A stretch of DNA of 7,648 bases from Actinomycetota bacterium. Lineage in GTDB: Bacteria; Actinomycetota; Actinomycetes; S36-B12; UBA10799. The translations under genes and the position numbers were made by a program. The notes under the pieces were generated by a model. That model was not told where the DNA came from. It saw only the letters and a list, made by a program, of their open reading frames with translations, and made no database searches. Shown one piece after another: positions 1 through 5,493 of this stretch (the stretch's first letter is position 1; each line of letters starts with the position of its first letter). The DNA is taken from NCBI GenBank assembly GCA_003452655.1, contig DMNR01000232.1, positions 1-7,648 on the forward strand, given 5' to 3'.

Positions 1-13
1 GGAAGAGGGCCAT
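1..13 (-). CDS. Possible start of a truncated downstream gene
   Basis: On the minus strand an ATG at base 13 opens a frame reading M-A-L-F before the window ends. An AGGA element lies 7 bases upstream of it, which is a normal Shine-Dalgarno spacing. The start sits about 75 bp after the stop of the MFS gene on the same strand, so it could be the third gene of that transcript. Only four codons are visible, so no function can be given. The same end is also open on the plus strand without a convincing start, so this is a weak call resting on the ribosome binding site and orientation. Confidence 0.22.
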
Positions 14-88
14 GGTCGTATCCTGCCGCTCAACAGCACGCCAAGCATGTCGGAGCCATCCGCCTGCAGTCGCACGACCGCCAAGTTG

Positions 89-1489
89 CTAGCCAGCCTG
101 GGATTCCGCCGGAGCGGGCCGCTTCGTCTCGGGCATTGTGAATACAACGATCACACCTACCACGCACACGACTGCAGCGCTCGCCAACGCCCAGTGATAG
201 CCGAGGCGATCTGCCAGCAGACCTGCCAGCAGCGGCCCTGCGATCGCACCAACGTCAGCGATCATCTGGAAGACCGCCACCACTGTGCCACCGCGCTGAG
301 CACCCATCACGTCGCCGACCACGGCAGCTGGGGCGGCCCCAAGGAATGCGGTGCCAACCCCGAGCACACCCATCGACACAAGGAACAAGATCGGTTCAGC
401 CGACAACGCCAGCAGCACAGCACCCAGCGCGGTCGTCACCATCCCGATCAACATCGCGGGTCGACGTCCGCGCTGGTCAGCGATCCGACCGGCAAATACC
501 AGTGAGATCGCCTGAGTGGCGGCGGCAACTAGGAAACCAATGCCCGCCAATCCCGGACCTCGCAGAAGTGACTCGACGACGAAGAGTGGAACTAGCGAGG
601 TGCGGATCCCGAACGTGAGGAATCCATTGACCAAGTTCGCCATGAGTGCGGCCCGGTATCCGCCGTTTCGTAGTGCCGTTCCCAGTGAGACGTGCGCGGG
701 TTCGGACTCCACATCGCTTGACTGTGACCGCAGGTCCGCTTGGGGCGACGCATACGGATCATCACCCAGGAGGTCAGCTTCCTGAGTTTGTTCGACCACC
801 AGGTGGGAATTGAGCGAGCCGGTCGAGTCAATCTTCTGCGGCGATTCCTTGGCGGCGGCAGCCAAACGTTGCGCTTCTATCTGTTCGGGACTGCGCAAGA
901 ACACCATGGCGACGATGGTGGCGAGCCCGAGCGTGAAGGCGTAGACGAAGAACGGCGCCCGAATCGAAATTCCCACGACCAGCCCACCAACCGCCGGACC
1001 GGTGATTCCACCGAACAAGAAGCCCGCCTGAAATGCGCTCGCCGCCCGCCCGCGCAGTTCTGGGCCGGCAACACGAAGGAGCAGGGCCATTGCCGAGACC
1101 GTAAACATCGCCGACCCGATTCCACCGACCCCACGCAACACCAGCAACTGCACGTAGTCCTGAGCGAATCCGGCGAAGAACGACGACACCGCGACGATCG
1201 CGAGCCCTGTCGACAGAACGACACGCTCACCCACTCGGTTAACCAACGCTCCTGCCCCCGGAGAGGTGATCAGTCGCATCAGCGCGAAGACACTGATCAC
1301 CGCACCCGCCAGCAGCGCAGTGACCCCGAAGGTGCGTGCGAAAACGGGGATTGCGGGGGCGACAATGCCAAATCCAAGCGCGACGCAGAATGCGATTGCC
1401 GCTAGCACGCCAACCTCGCCTGGGAGGCCCTTCAGCCACGGAGTTCGCTGTGCGAGCGCCGCAATTCTCCCGCCGGATTCGTTCACCAC
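89..1489 (-). CDS. MFS (DHA1-type) drug/solute exporter
   Basis: A 12-helix major facilitator superfamily transporter, probably a proton-driven efflux pump in the cytoplasmic membrane; the substrate is unknown. Starting at GTG 1489 gives 466 residues. Hydrophobic helices begin at about residue 26 (VGVLAAIAFCVALGFGIVAP), a typical DHA1 first helix. The loop 2-3 motif A reads GALVNRVGER, with Asn in place of the usual Asp; the pseudo-repeat motif after helix 8 is canonical (GRIADQRGRRP). The central loop between helices 6 and 7 is long, about 75 residues, and rich in Asp, Glu, Ser and Gln. The frame stays open back to another GTG at 1531, which would overlap the upstream SDR gene by 41 bp. I prefer 1489 (or the adjacent GTG at 1486) because it follows the SDR stop by one base, suggesting translational coupling. 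Neither start has a strong Shine-Dalgarno. The superfamily is certain; the substrate is not. Confidence 0.9.
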   Translation of the reverse strand: MVNESGGRIAALAQRTPWLKGLPGEVGVLAAIAFCVALGFGIVAPAIPVFARTFGVTALLAGAVISVFALMRLITSPGAGALVNRVGERVVLSTGLAIVAVSSFFAGFAQDYVQLLVLRGVGGIGSAMFTVSAMALLLRVAGPELRGRAASAFQAGFLFGGITGPAVGGLVVGISIRAPFFVYAFTLGLATIVAMVFLRSPEQIEAQRLAAAAKESPQKIDSTGSLNSHLVVEQTQEADLLGDDPYASPQADLRSQSSDVESEPAHVSLGTALRNGGYRAALMANLVNGFLTFGIRTSLVPLFVVESLLRGPGLAGIGFLVAAATQAISLVFAGRIADQRGRRPAMLIGMVTTALGAVLLALSAEPILFLVSMGVLGVGTAFLGAAPAAVVGDVMGAQRGGTVVAVFQMIADVGAIAGPLLAGLLADRLGYHWALASAAVVCVVGVIVVFTMPETKRPAPAESQAG

Positions 1490-1490
1490 G

Positions 1491-2255
1491 TCAGCTAGTC
1501 TCAGCCAGGTAGCCACTCCAGGTCGTGACACCCCGCGCGACGCCTGGGCGGGCTAGTGCCGCGCCATCCTTGAACGCTCGAGAAATCCGGCCGATCGTCG
1601 GAATCCAAAGTGGGCGGCCGCCCCGAACATCGGCCCAACTGCGAGCCAATTCCTGGCTCACGAACTGCTCCGGTCCGGCGAATTGCTCGATCGCGTTCGT
1701 CGGACCAGCCTCAAGAAGATCGACGATACGTCCGGCAACCTCGAGATGGCTCACCGGTTGAAGCTGCCAGCCCTGGCTGAATGGAAATCGCGCGTCTAGA
1801 CCACCATTCCTCGGCACATGTGCGGCCGCTCCCTTCGACATGCTCAGCAGGCGATCGATGAACGCGTGGAACTGAGTTGCCCGCAAGACTGTCCAGTTCT
1901 GGCTGGCAGCTTCGAGAATCAGCTCACCTTCGCGCTTGATCCGGTAGTAGCGATACGGATTCTCATCGACGCCAACGATGGACGTGTAGAGCACTGGAAG
2001 ACCTGTCTCGGCGAGGCGTCGCGTTCCGACGACGTCTGTGGTTCGGGCGTGCCGCCCTGGATCGCTTGCAGCGTGCACGACGACGTCAACCCTCGCCACT
2101 GCCCGCTCGATCCCATCACCGGTGGCGAAGTTGAGGACTGCTCTTCCGGGCCCGCTGGTCCGCGAACCGATAACGGCCTCGTGTCCACGCTGGCCCAGCT
2201 GCTCGACAACTGCAGAGCCGAGAGTCCCGGTCCCACCTGTCACGAGTACGCGCAT
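1491..2255 (-). CDS. Atypical SDR NAD(P)-binding oxidoreductase (NmrA-like)
   Basis: A 254-residue Rossmann-fold protein of the extended/atypical short-chain dehydrogenase group, cytosolic. The N-terminus VLVTGGTGTLGS (residues 3-14) is the GxxGxxG dinucleotide-binding loop. An Arg after the second strand (SRTSG, residues 31-35) would favour NADP(H). A YxxxK pair (Tyr103, Lys107) stands at the usual catalytic position, preceded by TSIVGVDE, as in epimerase-like SDRs. The rest (VLRATQFHAFID, then QPVSHLEVAG) matches the NmrA/atypical SDR pattern, in which some members are redox sensors rather than enzymes. The ATG at 2255 begins directly at the first beta strand, although no good Shine-Dalgarno precedes it. 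It lies immediately upstream of the MFS gene with a one-base gap, so they are probably one operon, and it is divergent from msrA. The substrate cannot be read from the sequence. Confidence 0.88.
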   Translation of the reverse strand: MRVLVTGGTGTLGSAVVEQLGQRGHEAVIGSRTSGPGRAVLNFATGDGIERAVARVDVVVHAASDPGRHARTTDVVGTRRLAETGLPVLYTSIVGVDENPYRYYRIKREGELILEAASQNWTVLRATQFHAFIDRLLSMSKGAAAHVPRNGGLDARFPFSQGWQLQPVSHLEVAGRIVDLLEAGPTNAIEQFAGPEQFVSQELARSWADVRGGRPLWIPTIGRISRAFKDGAALARPGVARGVTTWSGYLAETS

Positions 2256-2335
2256 GCCGAGTATTCGACCACACGCCGATGCGCGGCCATATTCGCCTGC
2301 GATCAGAGCACTTCGACATCAGGCCGGTGCACGTC

Positions 2336-2368
2336 GTAACGCAACAGGTACCGGCGCCGTTGCGTTAC
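2336..2368. repeat. Perfect 10-bp inverted repeat upstream of msrA
   Basis: The arms GTAACGCAAC (2336-2345) and GTTGCGTTAC (2359-2368) are exact reverse complements, separated by 13 bases. Arm centres are 23 bp apart, about two helical turns, which suits a dimeric repressor. It could also fold as a 10-bp RNA hairpin in the msrA leader, 26 bases before the start codon. It lies in the 139-bp gap shared with the divergent SDR gene, so it could serve either side. The repeat itself is seen directly; its role is inference. Confidence 0.6.
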
Positions 2369-2394
2369 CTCCGCACATGGCAGATGCTTGCCCC

Positions 2395-3051
2395 ATGAGT
2401 TGGCTCTTCGGATCAAGCAAGACGACAATGGTCGCGCCCGACGATGCGATGCCGGGGCGCGATCACTACCTCTACGACGTGCCGAAGCTACACGCTGTTT
2501 TGGGCACTCCTTTGAAAGGTCCGTGGACCCCAACGACGGAGGTCCTTTACGTCGGAATGGGTTGCTTCTGGGGTGCCGAGCGCAAGTTCTGGCAGAAGGA
2601 TGGCGTGATCTCGACAGCAGTCGGATACCAGGGAGGATTCACTCCGTTTCCCACCTATGAGGAGACGTGCACCGCCAAGACCGGGCATACCGAGGCCGTG
2701 CTCATCGCCTACGAACCCGATCAGATATCGACGTACGACATCCTCAAAACGTTCTGGGAGAACCACGATCCGACAACTCAGTATCGTCAAGGAAATGACA
2801 TCGGCACGCAGTACCGCAGCGCGATCTACTGGACCAATGACCAACAGCGGGACTTGATCGAAGCCACCAGAGATGCCTATGGGCACGTACTGGCTGAGCG
2901 CGGATTTGATCCCATCTCGACCGAGATCGCACCCGCCGAGGGTCGCGAGTTCTACTACGCCGAGGACTACCACCAGCAGTACCTCTACAAGATTCCGCAC
3001 GGTTATGACTGCCACGCGAACACGGGGATCGCGCTACCGCCGTTGGGCTAA
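2395..3051 (+). CDS. msrA: Peptide methionine sulfoxide reductase MsrA
   Basis: Reduces the S-epimer of methionine sulfoxide, free or in proteins, using thioredoxin; a cytosolic oxidative-damage repair enzyme. The signature GCFWGAE is at residues 56-62, with nucleophile Cys57. Other family landmarks follow: VGYQGG, YEETCTAKTGHTE (residues 88-100), the FWENHDPT block and the strongly conserved QGNDIGTQYRS. The C-terminus has one probable resolving cysteine (Cys206, in GYDCHANTG) instead of the two in E. coli MsrA. I chose ATG 2395 (218 residues, MSWLFGSSK) because it matches the N-terminal extension of streptomycete-type long MsrA proteins. An in-frame ATG at 2377 would add six residues. Neither has a clear Shine-Dalgarno. 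It is monocistronic, divergent from the SDR gene, with an inverted repeat in the upstream gap. Confidence 0.97.
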   Translation: MSWLFGSSKTTMVAPDDAMPGRDHYLYDVPKLHAVLGTPLKGPWTPTTEVLYVGMGCFWGAERKFWQKDGVISTAVGYQGGFTPFPTYEETCTAKTGHTEAVLIAYEPDQISTYDILKTFWENHDPTTQYRQGNDIGTQYRSAIYWTNDQQRDLIEATRDAYGHVLAERGFDPISTEIAPAEGREFYYAEDYHQQYLYKIPHGYDCHANTGIALPPLG

Positions 3052-3057
3052 CGCTTC

Positions 3058-3079
3058 GTCGGTTCGTCCAATGACCGAC
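3058..3079 (+). terminator. Weak hairpin just after msrA
   Basis: GTCGGT (3058-3063) and ACCGAC (3074-3079) form a 6-bp stem with a 10-base loop starting 7 bases after the msrA stop codon. There is no T-run after it, so it is a poor intrinsic terminator, although actinobacterial terminators often lack one. Position is the main support. Confidence 0.25.
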
Positions 3080-3181
3080 ACAGTGGCATCGATCTATTCC
3101 GATCACACCAATTTCAATGCTGGGTCGAAGGTCACCACGCTGAGTCGCTCCTCGACGGCACATAGAAGCTTGGCGTGATCG

Positions 3182-3229
3182 TGTCAGACAGCTCAACCAT
3201 CGAATGAATTCACGATCTACCGTCTGACA
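3182..3229. repeat. Spaced 8-bp inverted repeat upstream of the 3274 unit
   Basis: TGTCAGAC (3182-3189) and GTCTGACA (3222-3229) are perfect reverse complements with centres 40 bp apart, close to four helical turns. They lie in the 222-bp gap (3052-3273) in which I find no gene. They could be paired operator half-sites for the small two-gene unit starting at 3274, or a scar of past recombination. Function is inferred only from location. Confidence 0.4.
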
Positions 3230-3261
3230 GGTAGAGGTGCCCTCGTCTCACGAATGCACAG

Positions 3262-3267
3262 TACGAT
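3262..3267 (+). promoter_or_regulatory. Candidate -10 box for a leaderless transcript
   Basis: TACGAT fits the actinobacterial TAnnnT -10 pattern and ends six bases before the ATG at 3274, so transcription would begin at or next to the start codon. There is no Shine-Dalgarno in front of that ATG, as expected for a leaderless mRNA, which is common in Mycobacteriales. I see no convincing -35 box at 16-18 bp. Confidence 0.35.
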
Positions 3268-3273
3268 CGAAAC

Positions 3274-3429
3274 ATGTCAGGTTCCGCAGCAACTGAGCCT
3301 CCGTTTGAGCCCGATGCATTACGCGCCGGGGAGATCTTGCTCGACGTCTTAAGCTTTGCTGACGCGGCAACGTGGAGGGAGCCAGACCCCATTCCCAATC
3401 CTTTCGCTGCGCTCTCTGCAACAACATGA
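3274..3429 (+). CDS. Small hypothetical protein, partner of nucleotidyltransferase relic
   Basis: A 51-residue acidic ORF beginning MSGSAATEPPFEP and ending NPFAALSATT. The middle (LRAGEILLDVLSFADAATW, residues 16-34) looks like one amphipathic helix, followed by a proline-rich tail. I do not recognise a family. Its stop overlaps the next start as ATGA (3426-3429), a typical translationally coupled pair, so it is probably the co-transcribed partner of the nucleotidyltransferase remnant and could be antitoxin-like. That role is inference from position and overlap alone. There is no ribosome binding site; a TACGAT box suggests a leaderless mRNA. It might itself be a truncated remnant, since the downstream gene is clearly decayed. 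Confidence 0.45.
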   Translation: MSGSAATEPPFEPDALRAGEILLDVLSFADAATWREPDPIPNPFAALSATT

Positions 3430-3784
3430 CCAATCTCAACCTTGCCCAGCGAATATCGGCTCTACGCGACGTGCTCGACGCTTCGCAATTGGATTACGCG
3501 TTCGGCAGCGCGATCGCACTAGCGTTCTGCGTCGGGGAACCCCGAACTACGCGAGGCATCGACGTCAACGTCTTCGTGTCGCCCACCGAGGCGCAGGCGA
3601 CCCGAATCCGGTGAGTACCTTTCACAGATGGAACCATCCCGGTCCTGCACCCGAAGCGCTCGCGGTGTTCAAAGCAATGGGTGACCGCCCCAAGGACTCG
3701 CGCGATATTCGCACGACGGCTAACACCAACCCGGTCAAAGCGAGCAATACGTCGGATTCATCTGGCGACACCGCCTTCGGATGA
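3426..3784 (+). pseudogene. Decayed nucleotidyltransferase (AbiEii/MNT-like toxin relative)
   Basis: The intact part, 62 codons to a TGA at 3612-3614, matches the N-terminus of actinobacterial nucleotidyltransferase-fold proteins: YAFGSAIALAF, then EPRTTRGIDVNVFVS, corresponding to the FGGAIALAY and DIDxN active-site region (normally GG, here GS). Directly after the TGA the same frame continues VPFTDGTIPVL, a conserved later block of the family. A one-base shift near 3647 then gives APEALAVFKAMGDRPKDSRDI, the C-terminal conserved block (xPExLAVFKAMFDRPKDWxDI). The TGA could be a mutated CGA (RRVPF is typical). Roughly 50-60 codons expected between the two halves are missing. So there is an internal deletion, a nonsense codon and a frameshift. 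The 3' end is further scrambled and runs into the end of the convergent LacI gene. A short 62-residue product may still be made. Confidence 0.75.
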
Positions 3785-4723
3785 AGCTTCCGGTACCTGC
3801 ACAGCATGTGGCAGTCTGACCACGCGACGCTGACCATCATCCATCGACGCGATCAGCGCCTCAGCAACGAGGTGTGCGCTGCGGCGAGCGCAGAGACTAA
3901 GAGTGGCCACCGGCGGCTGCATGTACTGCTCAACGAGGCCTTCGCTCTGCACGATGAGTGGGATGTCGTACTGCTCGGCAGCCATGAGATCTCGGACGGC
4001 CCGACTGACGCCACCAACTACAAACAGGCCGTCTGCGCCTTGATCCATGATGGCCTCGAAGGCAGTCCCCAAAGTCAGCTCATCGCCAAACTCGGTTTGG
4101 ATCGGCTCCTTGCCCCGCGAGGACATCACACGGCAGTACTCGTCAGTGAATAGTCTGCTCAAGCGCGGTTCATGGACCGACGTCATGATCGCTGGATTCA
4201 CGGCCCCCTGACCCTCAAGGTAGGCGAGCGCATCCACCGTCGCTTCTCGGTAGTCGTGGCTGACACTGATTGCCCATGCCGGATCATCACCGAATCCAGC
4301 GGTCGGCATATTCCGTGCAAGTTCCAGGTGGCTGTTATCCGGCTGTCCGGAAACAACGATAAGGCTGTCAAGAGGCAGCGCCTGGAGTAGCTCTGCTCGA
4401 TCCGAGCTGACTGCCACCATGCCGGCTCCCTGCTCACACAGGCAGTCGAGTAGTTCATCGACAAAGTGGAGCCAGAACACCCGGGGGGCCATCGAGGTCG
4501 CTCTTGTGCTGCGTCTGTCAACTAGTGCACCTACGAGCCGGCCGCTCCCCGTCCGAGTTGCGCGAGCCACGACATTGGGCCGGTACCGCAGGTCGGCTGC
4601 TGCCTGCTTAACCCGCGCAATCGTCTCATCGCTGTATGCCGCAGAGCCGTTGAGTATGCGGGACACAGTCGCCGTCGAGACCCCTGCTCGGAGTGCGACG
4701 TGGCGCAGGGTCGGCTTCGTCAC
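3758..4723 (-). CDS. LacI/GalR-family transcriptional regulator
   Basis: A 321-residue one-component regulator. Residues 4-25 (PTLRHVALRAGVSTATVSRILNG) form the LacI-type helix-turn-helix, followed by helix 3 and the hinge segment YRPNVVARATRTG (47-59). A periplasmic-binding-protein-like effector domain fills the rest and probably senses a sugar or other small ligand. The hinge leucine that intercalates in the operator minor groove (Leu56 in E. coli LacI) is Thr56 here. The GTG at 4723 is chosen because GGAGG lies 9 bases upstream (4737-4733); the open frame extends back to 4750 but with no comparable signal. The gene is divergent from a secreted protein, with a perfect operator-like palindrome between them, so autoregulation and control of the neighbour are likely. 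No catabolic genes adjoin it, so the effector is unknown. Confidence 0.93.
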   Translation of the reverse strand: MTKPTLRHVALRAGVSTATVSRILNGSAAYSDETIARVKQAAADLRYRPNVVARATRTGSGRLVGALVDRRSTRATSMAPRVFWLHFVDELLDCLCEQGAGMVAVSSDRAELLQALPLDSLIVVSGQPDNSHLELARNMPTAGFGDDPAWAISVSHDYREATVDALAYLEGQGAVNPAIMTSVHEPRLSRLFTDEYCRVMSSRGKEPIQTEFGDELTLGTAFEAIMDQGADGLFVVGGVSRAVRDLMAAEQYDIPLIVQSEGLVEQYMQPPVATLSLCARRSAHLVAEALIASMDDGQRRVVRLPHAVQVPEASSEGGVAR

Positions 4724-4732
4724 AAGAACTTG

Positions 4733-4737
4733 CCTCC
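4733..4737 (-). promoter_or_regulatory. Shine-Dalgarno fixing the LacI-family start
   Basis: On the minus strand GGAGG lies 9 bases upstream of the GTG at 4723. It supports that start over the longer open frame beginning at 4750. Confidence 0.7.
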
Positions 4738-4755
4738 AAAGTCGCGTCACTGCCG

Positions 4756-4761
4756 ATTTTA
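4756..4761 (-). promoter_or_regulatory. Candidate -10 box of the LacI-family gene
   Basis: TAAAAT on the minus strand would place the transcript start near 4749, giving a leader of about 25 bases that includes the GGAGG. The -35 region would fall on the palindrome at 4774-4787, but no good -35 hexamer is visible. A repressor bound there would block the promoter. Confidence 0.35.
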
Positions 4762-4773
4762 GGGATAGCCCCT

Positions 4774-4787
4774 TGCAATCGATTGCA
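4774..4787. promoter_or_regulatory. LacI-family operator palindrome
   Basis: TGCAATCGATTGCA is a perfect 14-bp palindrome with a central CG step, the form known for LacI/GalR operators (TGCAAnCGnTTGCA type). It sits 51 bp upstream of the LacI-family GTG and 90 bp upstream of the divergent secreted-protein gene. That it is the binding site of the adjacent regulator is a strong inference from motif class and position. Confidence 0.8.
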
Positions 4788-4825
4788 TTCCGACTCGGCG
4801 TTTCCGCGAGCCAGAACCGGGCAAC

Positions 4826-4842
4826 CTCGGGGTGTCACCGAG
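4826..4842. repeat. Short nested palindrome upstream of the secreted-protein gene
   Basis: CTCGG (4826-4830) pairs with CCGAG (4838-4842), and the bases between contain GGTG-T-CACC (4831-4839 with overlap). It lies 35 bp before the start codon at 4877 and could be a second binding site or a leader hairpin. Weak evidence. Confidence 0.25.
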
Positions 4843-4876
4843 TGGAGTTGAAGCTCCCACCCGATAGGAGATACGA

Positions 4877-5482
4877 ATGAAACGCACTGCAATCGCAATC
4901 GCAGTCACGGTGCTCAGTGGGGCACTCGTCGCAGGAACAGCAACCGCGGCCTCGGCCGCCGATGGATCGAGGTCAGGAGGTGCCGAGGGCGTCGTCACCA
5001 TCTTCAAGTCGGCGATCGACATCGTCGGGGCACTCAACGGCCCGGCCGTCAATACTGACGTGACCGTGAAGAACGACACCGGCTACCCAATCGAGATCGT
5101 CGGAATGAGCCCCCCGTACAAGATGCAAGTCACTGCGCCAGCAAGCGGAACGGTCATTCCCTCTGGTCAAGCCTTCCAACTCGGAATGAGTGTGGAACGG
5201 GACTCCGGAGGTCGGGTTGACCGCGACGCTGGTGTGTCAGTCGTTTACCGACCGATCACGGGTTGGACCGGTACTGGATTCAGCAGCCCCTACAGCAAGA
5301 ACAAGCCGATCTACGGCCCACAGCTGGGCCTGACCGTCAAAGCAATCGACTACCCAGAAGTTCGTCCAGAAATTACGGCCGGCGACGGAATGCTCGTGAA
5401 GATCGATGGCCGTGAGGTGGCCGCGGTCGAAATGACCGGAAGAAACGTAATGCCGTCGTTGGGTGTCGTCTCGATCACGTGA
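4877..5482 (+). CDS. Secreted protein of unknown function
   Basis: A 201-residue protein I do not assign to a family. Residues 1-27 are a classical Sec signal peptide: MKR, a hydrophobic core (AIAIAVTVLSGALVAG) and an A-S-A cleavage site before A28-D29. There is no lipobox cysteine and no other transmembrane segment, so the mature protein of about 174 residues should be exported. It contains no cysteine and is rich in Val, Gly, Thr and Pro, with alternating patterns such as TDVTVKNDTGYPIEIVGM and QLGLTVKAI that suggest a beta-sandwich. The ATG has AGGAG (4867-4871) five bases upstream. It is divergent from the LacI-family gene with an operator-like palindrome between, so its expression probably depends on a small-molecule signal. 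It ends 11 bp from the convergent TetR gene, with no terminator visible in the gap. Confidence 0.88.
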   Translation: MKRTAIAIAVTVLSGALVAGTATAASAADGSRSGGAEGVVTIFKSAIDIVGALNGPAVNTDVTVKNDTGYPIEIVGMSPPYKMQVTAPASGTVIPSGQAFQLGMSVERDSGGRVDRDAGVSVVYRPITGWTGTGFSSPYSKNKPIYGPQLGLTVKAIDYPEVRPEITAGDGMLVKIDGREVAAVEMTGRNVMPSLGVVSIT

Positions 5483-5493
5483 TGCGCCCGCTA

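Noticed and set aside
47..505. 152-codon plus-strand open frame at the left edge
   Set aside because: It is antisense to the MFS gene, has a His/Gln/Arg-rich composition without motif, and no ribosome binding site. A long shadow frame in GC-rich DNA.
740..1405. 221-codon plus-strand open frame opposite the MFS gene
   Set aside because: Antisense shadow of a clear 12-helix transporter; highly charged, low-complexity translation.
2038..2394. 119-codon N-terminal extension of the msrA frame
   Set aside because: It runs through the SDR gene on the other strand and its translation is unlike any MsrA leader; the MSWLFG start at 2395 fits the family.
2488..3015. 175-codon minus-strand frame opposite msrA
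   Set aside because: msrA on the other strand has all family motifs; this frame has none.
3052..3181. Possible small gene or RNA after msrA
   Set aside because: Only very short frames occur (for example eight codons from 3117) and no stable extended fold is obvious.
3274..3784. Insertion-sequence footprint explaining the nucleotidyltransferase decay
   Set aside because: No transposase remnant, terminal inverted repeats or target-site duplication could be seen around the lesions.
4888..4903. TGCAATCGCAATCGCA in the secreted-protein signal peptide as a second LacI site
   Set aside because: It is not palindromic and is explained by repeated Ala-Ile codons in the hydrophobic core.
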